The notes: generated by a model from the sequence alone, not told the origin. 52,519 nt of DNA from Actinomycetes bacterium (GCA_021793295.1 JAJYTA010000010.1:1-52519); one strand, 5' to 3'. Shown: positions 37,266-47,613, counted from the first letter of the stretch. Numbers and translations: made by a program.

Positions 37266-38786
37266 ATGTCTGAAACTCCATCCCAGCTGCCGGATACTGC
37301 ATCCCGGCCTGATCCCCGGCGCTGGAGAGCACTCGCCTTCATCGCCATCGCGCAGTTGATGGTCGTGCTCGATGCGACCATCGTCAACATCGCCTTGCCC
37401 TCCGCCCAAGCCGACCTCGGTATCTCTGACGGCAACCGGCAATGGGTCATCACGGCCTACGCGCTGGCCTTCGGCGGCCTCCTCCTACTCGGCGGGCGCG
37501 TGGCCGACATGTGGGGCCGCAAGCGCACGTTCCTCACCGGCCTGGTCGGCTTCGCTGCTGCCTCCACTCTGGGCGGCGCTGCGGTCAACGAAGCGATGAT
37601 GTTCGGCTCGCGCGCCCTGCAAGGGGTGTTCGGCGCTCTGCTCGCGCCGGCCGCCTTGTCCTTGCTGGCGGTGATGTTCACCGACGGCAGGGAACGCGCC
37701 AAGGCGTTCGGCATCTTCGGCGCCATCGCCGGCGGCGGGGCTGCCCTGGGTCTCATCCTCGGCGGCCTGCTCACCGAGTACCTCGATTGGCGCTGGGTGT
37801 TCTTCGTCAACATCCCGATCGCGGCGTTCGCCTTCTTCGGCGCTGCCGCCCAGGTCTACGACCCGGCCGGCAGCAAGAACCGATCGCCGCTGGACCTGCC
37901 CGGCGCCCTGCTCGGCACGCTCGGCCTGGTGTCGCTGGTGTACGGCTTCACCCGCGCCGAGTCGCACGGGTGGTCGGAGACCACGACCATCGGCCTGTTC
38001 GTCCTGACAGCCATCCTGTTGGCGACGTTCGTACTCGTCGAACGGAAGGTGGCCGCGCCGCTGCTGCCGCTGCGCGTCGTGCTCGACCGCAACCGTGGCG
38101 GCGTCTACCTGGCGCTGGGGCTGGCGACCATCGCCATGTTCGGCCTGTTCCTGTTCCTGACGTACTACTTGCAGATCGTCAAGGGCTACAGCCCGGTGCG
38201 CTCCGGGTTCGCCTTCCTGCCGATGGTGGCGGGCATGGTGACCGGCTCGACGCAGATCGGTGCACGGCTCATCACCCGTGTCCCGGCGCGCTACATCATG
38301 ACGCCAGGGTTGCTGGTCGCCGCCAGCGGCATGCTGATCCTGACGCAGATGCAGCCGGACAGTTCGTACGTCGGTTTGCTGCTGCCAGCCCAGATCCTGT
38401 TGGGCCTGGGCCTCGGCTCGACGTTCATGCCCGCCATGAGCCTGGCCACCTACGGCGTGCAGCCACGCGACTCCGGCATCGCCTCGGCGATGATCAACAC
38501 CTCGCAGCAGGTGGGCGGCGCGATCGGAACGGCGCTGCTCAACACGATCGCTGCCAGCGCCACGTCGGCCTACATCGCGGCGAACCTCGCCGGCGCGGCC
38601 TCCCCCGAGCTGGTTCAGCTCCAGGGCATGGTCGAGGGCTACACGTCCGCGCTGTGGTGGGCGGTCGGCATCCTGGTCGGCGCCGCTACTGCCGCGTTCA
38701 CGCTGGTCAACGCCGGAACACATAACTCCGGCACTGCCCTCGTCACCGGCGACGAAGGCGAGGCGGCCCCGGTCATGGCGCACTGA
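37266..38786 (+). CDS. MFS drug exporter, DHA2 (EmrB/QacA) type
   Basis: This 506-residue protein has 14 predicted spans. IAQLMVVLDATIVNIALPSAQ (shortened: LMVVLDATIVNIALP) is the DHA2 motif in span 1. GGRVADMWGRKRTF is motif A in loop 2-3, and spans 4-5 hold GAIAGGGAALGLILGGLLTE, the antiporter motif C region. It is driven by protons and is likely to expel a hydrophobic drug. TetR upstream is the likely repressor. The ribosome-binding site is weak, so coupling to tetR is possible. A strong hairpin follows. Confidence 0.93.
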   Translation: MSETPSQLPDTASRPDPRRWRALAFIAIAQLMVVLDATIVNIALPSAQADLGISDGNRQWVITAYALAFGGLLLLGGRVADMWGRKRTFLTGLVGFAAASTLGGAAVNEAMMFGSRALQGVFGALLAPAALSLLAVMFTDGRERAKAFGIFGAIAGGGAALGLILGGLLTEYLDWRWVFFVNIPIAAFAFFGAAAQVYDPAGSKNRSPLDLPGALLGTLGLVSLVYGFTRAESHGWSETTTIGLFVLTAILLATFVLVERKVAAPLLPLRVVLDRNRGGVYLALGLATIAMFGLFLFLTYYLQIVKGYSPVRSGFAFLPMVAGMVTGSTQIGARLITRVPARYIMTPGLLVAASGMLILTQMQPDSSYVGLLLPAQILLGLGLGSTFMPAMSLATYGVQPRDSGIASAMINTSQQVGGAIGTALLNTIAASATSAYIAANLAGAASPELVQLQGMVEGYTSALWWAVGILVGAATAAFTLVNAGTHNSGTALVTGDEGEAAPVMAH

Positions 38787-38813
38787 CCTCGCGATCTCGC
38801 ATCCCCTGCCAGC

Positions 38814-38850
38814 GGGCCGGTCGCTGCCACCTGGTGTCAGCGCCCGGCCC
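38814..38850 (+). terminator. GC-rich hairpin after the MFS gene
   Basis: GGGCCGG and CCGGCCC enclose CGCTG/CAGCG and CACC/GGTG arms, making a nearly continuous stem. It lies 28 bp after the MFS stop. No U-tract follows, as is common in actinobacterial terminators. Confidence 0.7.
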
Positions 38851-38903
38851 GTACACGTGTCGCTGCCGGACGGTGGCTGCCGCACCGAGTACGGTCGCCG
38901 ATC

Positions 38904-39743
38904 GTGAGCAGTTTTTCCGACCGCTACGGCCGCGACGTCCTCACCAACTCTCCGCATCCGAAACGCCGGGCGAGTACCGAACAGCCCGTCGAGATCGGCC
39001 TCGTCGTCGAAGACGTGCAGACCGGTTTCTGCGGCGCCGTCGTCGACTACGACAAGCACGGCGTCACCCTCGAAGATCGCCACGGGAAGGTGCGCAGCTT
39101 TCCACTCGGCCCCGGCTTCTGGATCGACGGCAAGCCCGTCGCCCTGGTGCGCCCCACCACAACGGCGGCGAAGAAGCCGGCACGCAGCGCATCGGGATCG
39201 ATCGCCGTGCTCGACCACCGCGCCCGCACGGCCCGCGAAAGCCGCATCTACGTCGAGGGCAAGCACGACGCCCAGCTGGTGGAGAAGGTGTGGGGCCACG
39301 ACCTGCGGGTCGAAGGCGTCGTCGTCGAGGAGCTGGGGGGCGCCGACGATCTCGCGGCGATCGTCGCGGACTTCGCTCCGGCACCGCACCGCCGTCTGGG
39401 CGTCATGCTCGATCACCTGGTGACCGGGTCCAAGGAGACGCGTCTTGCCCAGCAGGTCGCCGACGCGCCAGGCGCCGAGCACGTCCTCGTCCTCGGGCAT
39501 CCCTACGTCGACGTGTGGCAGGCGGTGCGCCCGTCCGCCGTGGGCCTGACCGCCTGGCCCGACGTGCCCAAAGGGGTGCCATGGAAGGAGGGCGTCGTCG
39601 AGCGGCTCGGGTGGAACGTCGAAACCTGGGAGGCGTGGGAACGCATCCTCGGCTGCGTACGCACGTACGCCGATCTGGAACCGGCGTTCCTGGGCCGGGT
39701 GGAGGAGCTGATCGATTTCGTCACCGCGCCCGGCTCCCAATGA
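38904..39743 (+). CDS. DUF3097 family protein
   Basis: This 279-residue protein is conserved across actinobacteria without known function. The N-terminal third (GLVVEDVQTGFCGAVVDYDK) is a small beta domain. RIYVEGKHDAQLVEKVWG and LGVMLDHLVTGSKETRLA recall a Toprim-like core, suggesting nucleic-acid metabolism by analogy only. The start is a GTG at 38904. It converges with hemW across a bidirectional hairpin. Confidence 0.88.
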   Translation: MSSFSDRYGRDVLTNSPHPKRRASTEQPVEIGLVVEDVQTGFCGAVVDYDKHGVTLEDRHGKVRSFPLGPGFWIDGKPVALVRPTTTAAKKPARSASGSIAVLDHRARTARESRIYVEGKHDAQLVEKVWGHDLRVEGVVVEELGGADDLAAIVADFAPAPHRRLGVMLDHLVTGSKETRLAQQVADAPGAEHVLVLGHPYVDVWQAVRPSAVGLTAWPDVPKGVPWKEGVVERLGWNVETWEAWERILGCVRTYADLEPAFLGRVEELIDFVTAPGSQ

Positions 39744-39754
39744 TCACCAGGCCC

Positions 39755-39802
39755 ATGGTTGGTTGGTTTCAGGCGCTATGACGCCCAAAACCAACCAATC
39801 AT
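39755..39802. terminator. Bidirectional terminator hairpin between DUF3097 and hemW
   Basis: TTGGTTGGTTT (39759-39769) pairs with AAACCAACCAA (39788-39798), and inside it GGCG pairs with CGCC. The loop is CTATGA. It sits between two convergent stops, and the A/T-rich stem gives a short U-rich arm in both directions. Confidence 0.8.
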
Positions 39803-39829
39803 CACGCGCCTGCCGTACGGCGGCTTGCG

Positions 39830-41056
39830 TCAACTGACGAGGTCGCGAACGACGGCGTCGGCGAGCAACCGGCCACGGCGCGTCAGCACCAGGCGGCCGC
39901 GGTCGAACGCGTCGGGCACGCCGAGGCCGTCGTCCACCGCGCGGCGAGCTGCCGCCCGGCCCTCGGCGTCGAGAACATCGAGGTCGAGCCCGTCGACGTG
40001 GCGCACCTCGAGCAGGACGCGCTCGGTGCGCCGGGTCGACGTGTCCAGGACCTCTCGCGCCTGAGCCGGGCTCGTGCCCGCGGCCAGCCGGGCCGCCCAC
40101 GGCGCGGGGTGCTTGACGTTCCACCAGCGGGTGCCGCCTACGTGGCTGTGCGCGCCCGGCCCGACACCCCACCAGTCTCCGCCGGTCCAGTACAACTCGT
40201 TGTGCGCGCATCGCGCTGCCGGTGAAGTCGCCCAGTTGGACAGCTCGTACCACGTGAAGCCCGCAGCGCCGAGGACGTCATCGGCCAGTTCGTACTTGTC
40301 GGCTTGATCGTCGTCGTCGGGCATGGGCAGCTCACCGCGCCGGATCCGAGCGGCCAGCGCGGTGCCCTCCTCGACGATCAGGGCGTAGGCACTGATGTGG
40401 TCCGGGCCGGCGGCCACCGCCGCGTCGAGGCTGGCGCGCCAATCGTCGATGCTCTCCCCCGGCGTGCCGTAGATGAGGTCAAGGCTCACATGCTCGAAAC
40501 CGGCCTCCCGCGCCTCGGCCACTGCCTCGGTCGCACGCCCTGGGGTGTGGACGCGGTCGAGGACGGCGAGCACGTGCGGGCGGGCGCTCTGCATGCCCAG
40601 CGACACGCGCGTGAAGCCCGCCGCTCGCAGCGCGCTCAGCGACGCCGGCGTCACCGACTCCGGATTTGCCTCGGTGGTGATCTCGGCGTCCTCGCTCAAA
40701 CCGAACTCGCCGTCGATGACGTCAAGGACCCGGGCCAGATCGCCCGGCGGCAGCAAGCTCGGCGTCCCACCGCCGACGAACACCGTCGACACGGTGATGT
40801 CGGCGCCGCCGAGGACACGGCGGGCGAGCCGGAGCTCAGCGATCGCGCCGTCGGCCCAGCTCGATCTGGACGCTCCGGGCGCGGGGCCGAGCTCGTCCGC
40901 GGTGTAGGTGTTGAAGTCGCAGTAGCCACACCTGGTCACGCAGAACGGCACGTGCAGGTAGACGCCGAACGGACGGGTGCCCACCCCCTCCAGCGACGCG
41001 GGCGGCAACGACCCGTCGGCGGGCGCGGGCGATCCCTCGGGCAACGTCGATGGCAC
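39830..41056 (-). CDS. hemW: Heme chaperone HemW (radical SAM)
   Basis: HemW is related to coproporphyrinogen dehydrogenase but is a heme-binding chaperone. The radical-SAM motif CVTRCGYC (Cys39, Cys43, Cys46) is intact. VFVGGGTPSLL and SLGMQSARPHVL follow, then the HemN C-terminal domain. Length is 408 from GTG 41056; a longer frame upstream is not supported. It is often next to lepA and hrcA, as here. True coproporphyrinogen oxidase activity is not expected. Confidence 0.92.
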   Translation of the reverse strand: MPSTLPEGSPAPADGSLPPASLEGVGTRPFGVYLHVPFCVTRCGYCDFNTYTADELGPAPGASRSSWADGAIAELRLARRVLGGADITVSTVFVGGGTPSLLPPGDLARVLDVIDGEFGLSEDAEITTEANPESVTPASLSALRAAGFTRVSLGMQSARPHVLAVLDRVHTPGRATEAVAEAREAGFEHVSLDLIYGTPGESIDDWRASLDAAVAAGPDHISAYALIVEEGTALAARIRRGELPMPDDDDQADKYELADDVLGAAGFTWYELSNWATSPAARCAHNELYWTGGDWWGVGPGAHSHVGGTRWWNVKHPAPWAARLAAGTSPAQAREVLDTSTRRTERVLLEVRHVDGLDLDVLDAEGRAAARRAVDDGLGVPDAFDRGRLVLTRRGRLLADAVVRDLVS

Positions 41057-41124
41057 CTGCCCATTGTCCCCTCCGGGCCGAACCTGCTGCACCCGGCGGT
41101 GGGGGCACGAGGCAGTCCCCCCGG

Positions 41125-42951
41125 CTACGACGTGTACATGCTGTCCAGGACGTCCATGTACTTCTTCTCCACGGCCTTGCGCTTGACCTTGAGGCTGGGC
41201 GTCAGGTCGCCGGACTCCACGGACAAGTCGGTGGAGAGGATCTGGAACTTCTTGATGGTCTCCCACCGCTCGAGCCGCGCGTTGAGCTGGTCGACCTCGC
41301 CCTGGATGAGCTCGTGGACGGCCTCGGACCGAGTCAACTCCTCATACGACAGGCCGCCCATCCCGTTGCGGGTGGCCCAGTCGCGGATGGCCTCCGGATC
41401 GAGCGTGATGAGGGCGGTGCAGTAGTTGCGGGTGTCGCCGTGCACGACGATCTGGCTGGCGTACAAGCTGACCGCCTTGAAGATCACCTCGATCTCCTGC
41501 GGAGCGACGTACTTGCCGCCGGAGGTCTTGATGAGGTCCTTCTTGCGGTCGGTGACCCGCACGTATCCGTCGACCAGCTCGCCGATGTCGCCGGTGTGGA
41601 ACCAGCCGTCGTCACCGAGCACCTCGGCGGTGAGATCGGGACGACCGTGATAACCGCGCATCACGCCCGGCCCCTTGAACAGGATCTCGCCGTCGTCGGC
41701 GATCGACACCTGCATACCGGGCACGGGTGGTCCTACCGTGCCGAACCGGCAGTCGTGCGGCAGGTTCACACACGTGGCCGCGCTGGTCTCGGTGAGGCCG
41801 TAGCCCTCCAGGATCAGCAGCCCGGCGGCGTGGAACCATTCGGCGACCTCACGCGACAGAGCCGCGGCGCCACTGACGAAGAACCGGATCCGCCCGCCCA
41901 TGCGTGCCTTGATCTTGCTGAACACGAGACGGTCGGCCAGGAAGTACTGCGCAGCCAGCAGGCCGCCCGGTTCACGCCCGGCCTGCTTGAGCTCGGAGAC
42001 CTTGGCGCCGACACCGAAAGCCCAGTCGAAGATCTTCTCTTTGACTCCGCCCTCGTCCCGGACGCCGGTGATCACCTTGGCCCGGACCTTCTCGAAGATC
42101 CGGGGCGCTCCGGCCATGAACGTCGGCTGCACCGTGCCGAGGTTGTCGACGATCCGGTCGAGGTTGCCGTCGACGGCCGTCGTGAAGCCGATACGCAGCT
42201 GGATCGCTTCGAGCGCCTTGCCGAACGAGTGCGACAGCGGCAGCCAGAGGTACTGCACGTCGTCGATACCGAGGATGCCGAGCTCGTCGATCGCGACGCC
42301 CTCGAACGTCCAGTTGTCGTTGACCAGCCGGACGCCCTTGGGACGGCCGGTGGTGCCGGAGGTGTAGATGAGCGTGGCGAGGGTCTCGGGGCCTACGCCG
42401 GCCAGGGCGTCGTCGACCGCGCTCGGGCGCTCGGCCAGCAGCTCGCGACCGAGTCGCTCGAGGTCGTCGAAGCCGATGACGAAGTCACCGTCGGCGGCGC
42501 CGTCGAACACGACGATCTTCGTCACGGTGCTCGACGCCGAGCGGTGCTCGACGATCTTGGCCACCTGTTCGTCGTTCTCGGCGAACACGATCCGCGCCTC
42601 GGAGTCGTCCAGGATGTAGGTGACGTCCTCAGGGGTCGTCGCGGGGTAGATCGTGGTGGTCGCCGCACCCACGGCGTTGATGGCCAGGTCGGCGAGGATC
42701 CATTCGATCCGCGTCGACGACGCCAGCGCGACCCGCTGCTCGTGCTCGATGCCCAGGGACAGCAGACCGGCACCCAACGCCCACACGCGGTCCTTCGTCT
42801 GCGCCCAGGTCAGGGTCGACCAGCCGGATCCGTCGGGGTAGCGGTACGCCTCGCGGTCGGGCGTCGCCGCGACCCGGTCGGCGAACATCCGCCCGATGGA
42901 GGCCGGACGATTCGCGACCTGATCGGCCTTGTCAGTGGTGCCGACGCTCAT
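41125..42951 (-). CDS. Long-chain acyl-CoA synthetase (FadD15-like)
   Basis: This AMP-forming ligase of 608 residues activates long fatty acids to acyl-CoA. The P-loop TLIYTSGTTGRPKG is near residues 194-207. LEGYGLTETSAA is motif A5, and GWFHTGDIGELVDGYVRVTDR is motif A7/A8. KTSGGKYVAPQEIE carries the catalytic Lys region. GGGAGG precedes the ATG at 42951. It may affect lipid turnover or signalling. It is divergent from the NUDIX gene across 260 bp in which I see no gene. Confidence 0.93.
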   Translation of the reverse strand: MSVGTTDKADQVANRPASIGRMFADRVAATPDREAYRYPDGSGWSTLTWAQTKDRVWALGAGLLSLGIEHEQRVALASSTRIEWILADLAINAVGAATTTIYPATTPEDVTYILDDSEARIVFAENDEQVAKIVEHRSASSTVTKIVVFDGAADGDFVIGFDDLERLGRELLAERPSAVDDALAGVGPETLATLIYTSGTTGRPKGVRLVNDNWTFEGVAIDELGILGIDDVQYLWLPLSHSFGKALEAIQLRIGFTTAVDGNLDRIVDNLGTVQPTFMAGAPRIFEKVRAKVITGVRDEGGVKEKIFDWAFGVGAKVSELKQAGREPGGLLAAQYFLADRLVFSKIKARMGGRIRFFVSGAAALSREVAEWFHAAGLLILEGYGLTETSAATCVNLPHDCRFGTVGPPVPGMQVSIADDGEILFKGPGVMRGYHGRPDLTAEVLGDDGWFHTGDIGELVDGYVRVTDRKKDLIKTSGGKYVAPQEIEVIFKAVSLYASQIVVHGDTRNYCTALITLDPEAIRDWATRNGMGGLSYEELTRSEAVHELIQGEVDQLNARLERWETIKKFQILSTDLSVESGDLTPSLKVKRKAVEKKYMDVLDSMYTS

Positions 42952-43211
42952 GCATCCTCCCAAACTCACCGAACGGTGGACCGCCGGTTCACAGCCAGGT
43001 GGGAGGAAGGTTACGACCTGGTAGCTCCCAACGACAGCCCGCGCGGCGAACATGTTGCCGAAATATGCCCGACAAGCGTTGCCTCCACCGTATCCGACCA
43101 AGGCCTTCGCCTCGGGCCTTGCAGTGTCAGCGACGCCCATCCAGCGGATGATCACGAACACGGGGCGCGTCGCGTGGGCCGAGGCGATCACCGTCGGGTA
43201 GAACTGACAGC

Positions 43212-43757
43212 ATGAACCGCACCGCCGTGGACTCACACGAGAACTGGCTCGACCCCGAAGATCTCGAGTTCGCCCGGCGACGATTGCCCATCCTCTACGT
43301 CAACGCGGTGCCCACCCGCGTCGACGACACCGGGGTCGTGACGTCGGTCGGCCTGCTCCTGCGCGCCACGCCACAAGGTGAGATCCGCCGCGAGCTCGTC
43401 GCGGGCCGGGTGATGCACCACGAACGCATTCGCGACGCACTGCAACGCCACATCGAGAAAGACCTCGGCCCGCACGCCCTGCCCCAGATCCCGGCTTCTC
43501 CCCTGCCGTTCACCGTCGCGGAGTACTTCCCCACGCCGGGGGTCACGGCGTACCACGATCCACGGCAGCACGCGGTGGCGCTCGCGTTCATCATCCCGGT
43601 CGCCGGCGACTGCGCACCCCGCCAGGACGCTCTCGACTTGGCGTGGCTGCCGCCCGCGGAGGCCGCGGACGACGCCCTGCAGAAAGAGATGCTCGGCGGG
43701 CACGGCATCCTGCTGCGCCACGCACTGGCTCACCTCGGCTTCCCGCCGGCGCCCTGA
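43212..43757 (+). CDS. NUDIX-fold protein, DUF4916 family
   Basis: This 181-residue protein has YVNAVPTRVDDTGVVTSVGLLLR, the first NUDIX strands. The NUDIX box is degenerate (ELVAGRVMHHERIRDALQRHI lacks the full REUXEE core), so catalysis is doubtful. C-terminal GGHGILLRHALAHLG is typical of DUF4916. A TAGAAC -10-like hexamer lies close to the ATG, so leaderless initiation is possible. It converges with lepA, 18 bp apart. Confidence 0.82.
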   Translation: MNRTAVDSHENWLDPEDLEFARRRLPILYVNAVPTRVDDTGVVTSVGLLLRATPQGEIRRELVAGRVMHHERIRDALQRHIEKDLGPHALPQIPASPLPFTVAEYFPTPGVTAYHDPRQHAVALAFIIPVAGDCAPRQDALDLAWLPPAEAADDALQKEMLGGHGILLRHALAHLGFPPAP

Positions 43758-43775
43758 CCGCACAGCAAACGGGAC

Positions 43776-45644
43776 TTACTTCTTCGTCGTCTGTCCCCCG
43801 GCGGCGTCGGACGACAAGGCGGCGATGAACGCCTCCTGGGGCACTTCCACCCGCCCGACCATCTTCATCCGCCGCTTGCCTTCCTTCTGCTTCTCCAGCA
43901 GCTTGCGCTTGCGCGAGATGTCACCGCCGTAACACTTGGCCAGCACATCCTTACGGATCGCGCGGATGTTCTCGCGAGCGATGATCCGTGACCCGATGGC
44001 CGCCTGAATCGGCACCTCGAACTGCTGGCGCGGGATGAGTTCCTTGAGCTTCGCGGCCATCGCCACGCCGTAGTCGTACGCCTTGTCTTTGTGCACGATC
44101 GCGCTGAAGGCGTCGACCGGGTCACCGTGCAGCAGCACGTCGACCTTGACGAGATCGGCCTCCTGCTCTCCGGCGGGCTCGTAATCGAGGCTGGCGTAGC
44201 CACGGGTACGCGACTTCAGCGCGTCGAAGAAGTCGAACACGATCTCGGCCAGGGGCAACACGTAGCGCAATTCCACGCGGTCCTCGGACAGGTAGTCCAT
44301 GCCGAGCATCGACCCGCGCCGCGACTGGCACAACTCCATGATCGCGCCGACGAACTCGCTGGGCGCCAGCAGCGTCGCTCGTACGATGGGTTCGCGGACC
44401 GTGGCGATCTTGCCGGTGGGGAACTCGCTCGGGTTGGTGACGGTGGCCTCGGTACCGTCTTCCATGGTCACCTGGTAGACGACGTTCGGAGCGGTCGAGA
44501 CGAGGTCGAGATTGAACTCGCGCTCGAGTCGCTCGCGCACGATCTCCAGGTGCAGCAGACCCAGGAAGCCGCACCGGAACCCGAACCCCAACGCACCGGA
44601 GGTTTCGGGCTCGTAGACCAGCGCGGCGTCGTTGAGCTTCAACTTGTCCAGCGCCTCGCGCAAGTCCGGGTAGTCCGAGCCGTCCAGCGGGTAGAGCCCG
44701 GAGAACACCATCGGCTTGGGCTCGCGGTACCCGGGCAGGGGATCGGTGGCCGGCGCGCCGGCGAGGGTGACGGTGTCACCCACCTTGGACTGGCGCACGT
44801 CCTTGACCCCGGTGATGAGATAGCCGACCTCGCCGACGCCGAGGCCGTCGGCCGGGTTCATGTCCGGCGCGATGACGCCGATCTCCAGAAGTTCGTGGGT
44901 GGCCTTGGTGGACAGCATCAGGATGCGCTCTCGCGGCGCCAGCGCACCGTCGATCACCCGCACGTAGGTGACCACGCCGCGGTAGGTGTCGTAGACGCTG
45001 TCGAAGATCATCGCCCGGGCCGGGGCATCGGCGTCGCCCGTGGGCGCCGGGACCTCGGCGACGATCCGCTCGAGCAGGTCGAGCACACCCTCGCCGGTCT
45101 TGCCGCTGACCCTGAGGACGTCGTCGGGCGAACCGCCGATCAGGTGGGCGATCTCGGCCGCGTACTTCTCCGGCTGCGCCGCCGGCAGGTCGATCTTGTT
45201 CAGGACCGGGATGATGTGCAGGTCGTGCTCGAGCGCCAGGTACAGATTGGCCAGCGTCTGCGCCTCGATGCCCTGAGCGGCGTCGACCAGCAAGACCGCG
45301 CCCTCGCAGGCGGCCAGACTGCGGCTGACCTCATACGAGAAGTCGACGTGCCCGGGGGTGTCGATGAGGTTGAGCACGTACGTGGTGCCCGCGCGGTCGC
45401 CGGCCTGCGACGTGAACGGCAGCCGGACCGCCTGGCTCTTGATGGTGATGCCGCGCTCGCGCTCGATGTCCATGCGGTCCAAGAACTGCGCCCGCATGGT
45501 GCGGTCGTCCACCACGCCGGTCAGCTGCAGCATCCGGTCGGCCAGCGTCGACTTGCCATGATCGATGTGGGCGATGATGCAGAAATTGCGCAGCAACTCC
45601 GGCGGCGTGGCCGATGGAGGGGGTGCGTTCACACTGACTGGCAC
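43776..45644 (-). CDS. lepA: Elongation factor 4 (LepA)
   Basis: LepA is a ribosomal GTPase affecting translocation and 30S biogenesis. G1 is AHIDHGKST (25-33), switch [21 protein letters not shown], and G4 NKIDLP. Domains II, III, V and the C-terminal LepA-specific domain with [20 protein letters not shown] are complete. Length 622 is slightly above the norm because of the first 15 residues and a basic tail. The start is GTG 45644. Confidence 0.96.
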   Translation of the reverse strand: MPVSVNAPPPSATPPELLRNFCIIAHIDHGKSTLADRMLQLTGVVDDRTMRAQFLDRMDIERERGITIKSQAVRLPFTSQAGDRAGTTYVLNLIDTPGHVDFSYEVSRSLAACEGAVLLVDAAQGIEAQTLANLYLALEHDLHIIPVLNKIDLPAAQPEKYAAEIAHLIGGSPDDVLRVSGKTGEGVLDLLERIVAEVPAPTGDADAPARAMIFDSVYDTYRGVVTYVRVIDGALAPRERILMLSTKATHELLEIGVIAPDMNPADGLGVGEVGYLITGVKDVRQSKVGDTVTLAGAPATDPLPGYREPKPMVFSGLYPLDGSDYPDLREALDKLKLNDAALVYEPETSGALGFGFRCGFLGLLHLEIVRERLEREFNLDLVSTAPNVVYQVTMEDGTEATVTNPSEFPTGKIATVREPIVRATLLAPSEFVGAIMELCQSRRGSMLGMDYLSEDRVELRYVLPLAEIVFDFFDALKSRTRGYASLDYEPAGEQEADLVKVDVLLHGDPVDAFSAIVHKDKAYDYGVAMAAKLKELIPRQQFEVPIQAAIGSRIIARENIRAIRKDVLAKCYGGDISRKRKLLEKQKEGKRRMKMVGRVEVPQEAFIAALSSDAAGGQTTKK

Positions 45645-45851
45645 GCAGCGTCCTCGAGGCTTCCTGGTCGGCGGGTCATCGGTGGGCGGCGACAGCGACT
45701 CGCCCAGTGGGATCCATCATCCCATGCCCGGCGGTCATGCTCACAGTTGCGGCGCCGCGTCATGACATCGGGGCTGGCGTCTGCGCATCGAAACGGCCAT
45801 AGTGTGACGCGCTGAATCGTTCGCGCCATGGCCAGTGTCCCAGGAGTACTG

Positions 45852-47180
45852 ATGCCCCGCCCGTCCGTCGTCGCCCTCGGCGCCGCGTGCGTCTTGTCCG
45901 TGCTCGCGTCGTCGATCCCGGCGGCGGCCAGTGACGCGGCTCAACGAGCGGGCGAGGAGCACATCGCTGTGCGGCACTGGACCGACGCCGCCGACTGGGC
46001 CGCCGGCACCTCCGACGGCTTGTGGCCCCTGCCCGGACAGCCCGCCGGTGTGATGATCAGCAGCCCGGCCGGCACCGCCGACTTCACCGATCCGAACACC
46101 GGGCAGACCACCACGTGGGAGTACTCCACGTGGACCTCGCCATACACCGAACTCGACTTCGCCGCGACCGAGATCGTGCCCTCGTGGAACGCCTCCACAC
46201 CGCACGGCACCTGGATCTCGGTCGAGCTTCGCGCCACCTACACCAACGGCGACCAGTCACCGTGGTTCGCGATGGGCCACTGGGCCGCCGGCGACACCAC
46301 CATCGACCGCACCACCGTCGAAGACCAATCCGACGGAACGTCCAGCGTGCTGACCGATACGCTCGCCGTCGACGATCCCGGCGCCGGCATCCTCATCCGC
46401 GGCTACGAGCTGCGCCTGACGTTGCGCCGCGCACCAGGGTCGCTGTCCACACCGCGGGCCTGGTCGATCGGTGCGATGGCCTCGCACGTTCCCGAGCGAT
46501 TCGACGTCGAACCCAGCGCCGGCGGAATCGCCTGGGGCACCGAGCTCGACGTCCCACGCCGTTCGCAGAACATCCACAGCGGCAACTATCCGGAGTACGG
46601 CGGCGGCGGTGAGGTGTGGTGCAGCCCCACTTCCACGACGATGGTCATGGAGTACTTCGGCATCGGGCCTTCCCGCGACGACATGGACTGGATCGAGCCC
46701 GGCTACACCGACCCGCAGGTCGCGCATGCGGCTCGGATGACCTGGGACTACGCCTACCAGGGTGCCGGCAACTGGCCGTTCAACACCGCGTACGCGGCGT
46801 CGTTCACCGGGCTGGAAGCCTTCGTCACGCGGCTGCACTCCCTCGACGACCTCGAGCGGCTCATCGCCGCGGGGATCCCCGTGGTGACCTCACAGTCGTT
46901 CCAGCCGAGCGAGTTGGACGGCGCCGGTTACGGAACCGCGGGGCACCTGTTCGTCGTCGTCGGATTCACCGAGGACGGCGACGTCGTGGTCAACGACCCC
47001 GCGTCGAGCTCGAACGAAGCGGTACGCCGGGTGTATCCGCGCGAGCAGTTCGAGCAGGTCTGGCTGCGCACCAAGCGGCATCTCGCCGACGGCTCCGTGG
47101 CCGGCGGATCCGGCGGCATCGCCTACATCATCCACCCGTACGACGTCCCGCTGCCCGATGGCGGCGACGGGTCATGGTGA
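45852..47180 (+). CDS. Secreted C39-like cysteine peptidase
   Basis: This exported 442-residue protein has a signal peptide (1-27, ending AAAS-D). A beta-rich N-terminal domain of about 190 residues, with many Trp, may bind a carbohydrate or wall. The C-terminal peptidase_C39_2-like domain has nucleophile Cys257 (EVWCSPTSTTMVMEYFG), His365 (GHLFVVVGF) and Asn381/Asp382 (VVNDPAS). AGGAG six bases before the ATG at 45852 decides the start over ATG 45828. No bacteriocin genes are nearby, so substrate is unknown. Confidence 0.85.
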   Translation: MPRPSVVALGAACVLSVLASSIPAAASDAAQRAGEEHIAVRHWTDAADWAAGTSDGLWPLPGQPAGVMISSPAGTADFTDPNTGQTTTWEYSTWTSPYTELDFAATEIVPSWNASTPHGTWISVELRATYTNGDQSPWFAMGHWAAGDTTIDRTTVEDQSDGTSSVLTDTLAVDDPGAGILIRGYELRLTLRRAPGSLSTPRAWSIGAMASHVPERFDVEPSAGGIAWGTELDVPRRSQNIHSGNYPEYGGGGEVWCSPTSTTMVMEYFGIGPSRDDMDWIEPGYTDPQVAHAARMTWDYAYQGAGNWPFNTAYAASFTGLEAFVTRLHSLDDLERLIAAGIPVVTSQSFQPSELDGAGYGTAGHLFVVVGFTEDGDVVVNDPASSSNEAVRRVYPREQFEQVWLRTKRHLADGSVAGGSGGIAYIIHPYDVPLPDGGDGSW

Positions 47181-47248
47181 CCTCGTGGTCGGCGGTCGAC
47201 AAGCGGCGGCGACGGCAGGTGCGCGACGTGGTCGACCTGACCGCCGAA

Positions 47249-47278
47249 TTGGCTGGTGAACCGTAGCACTGGTAGTCT
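47249..47278 (+). promoter_or_regulatory. Promoter of rpsT
   Basis: TTGGCT (-35), 18-bp spacer, TAGTCT (-10). It lies 60 bp before the GTG of rpsT and fits the principal sigma factor consensus. Confidence 0.6.
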
Positions 47279-47338
47279 TGGCGGTCGCGTGTTCACCCGC
47301 CCTCTTGACCTGTCCAACCAAACCGAAGGCACACGTTC

Positions 47339-47599
47339 GTGGCGAACATCAAGTCCCAGAAAAAGCGCATTCTCACCAACGAGAAGGCCCGCCTGCGCAA
47401 CAAGGCGGTCAAGTCCGAGGTGAAGACCGCCATCCGGCGGTTCCATGAAGCAGCCGACGCCGGTGACGTCGACCAGGCGCAGGCCTTGGCTCGCAACGCG
47501 GCTCGCAAGCTCGACAAGGCGTCGTCCAAGGGCGTCATTCACAAGAACCAGGCGGCCAACCGTAAGTCGGCCGTCACGAAGCGCGCCGCCTCGCTCTGA
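47339..47599 (+). CDS. rpsT: 30S ribosomal protein S20
   Basis: This 86-residue basic helical protein binds 16S r[23 protein letters not shown] and [15 protein letters not shown] are diagnostic. The start is GTG. It is convergent with holA across a bidirectional hairpin, the standard actinobacterial arrangement rpsT/holA. Confidence 0.97.
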   Translation: MANIKSQKKRILTNEKARLRNKAVKSEVKTAIRRFHEAADAGDVDQAQALARNAARKLDKASSKGVIHKNQAANRKSAVTKRAASL

Positions 47600-47613
47600 G
47601 CTGAATCGTCTGT

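Noticed and set aside
37485-39740. Long minus-strand frame opposite the MFS and DUF3097 genes
   Set aside because: Shadow of codon bias; the plus-strand proteins have clear family motifs.
41050-43215. Long plus-strand frame opposite fadD15
   Set aside because: Antisense to a complete AMP-forming ligase.
45708-45724. TGGGAT-N5-ATCCCA hairpin upstream of lepA
   Set aside because: Only six base pairs and no supporting context; could be chance.
44091-45815. Plus-strand frame opposite lepA
   Set aside because: Antisense to LepA; no domain.
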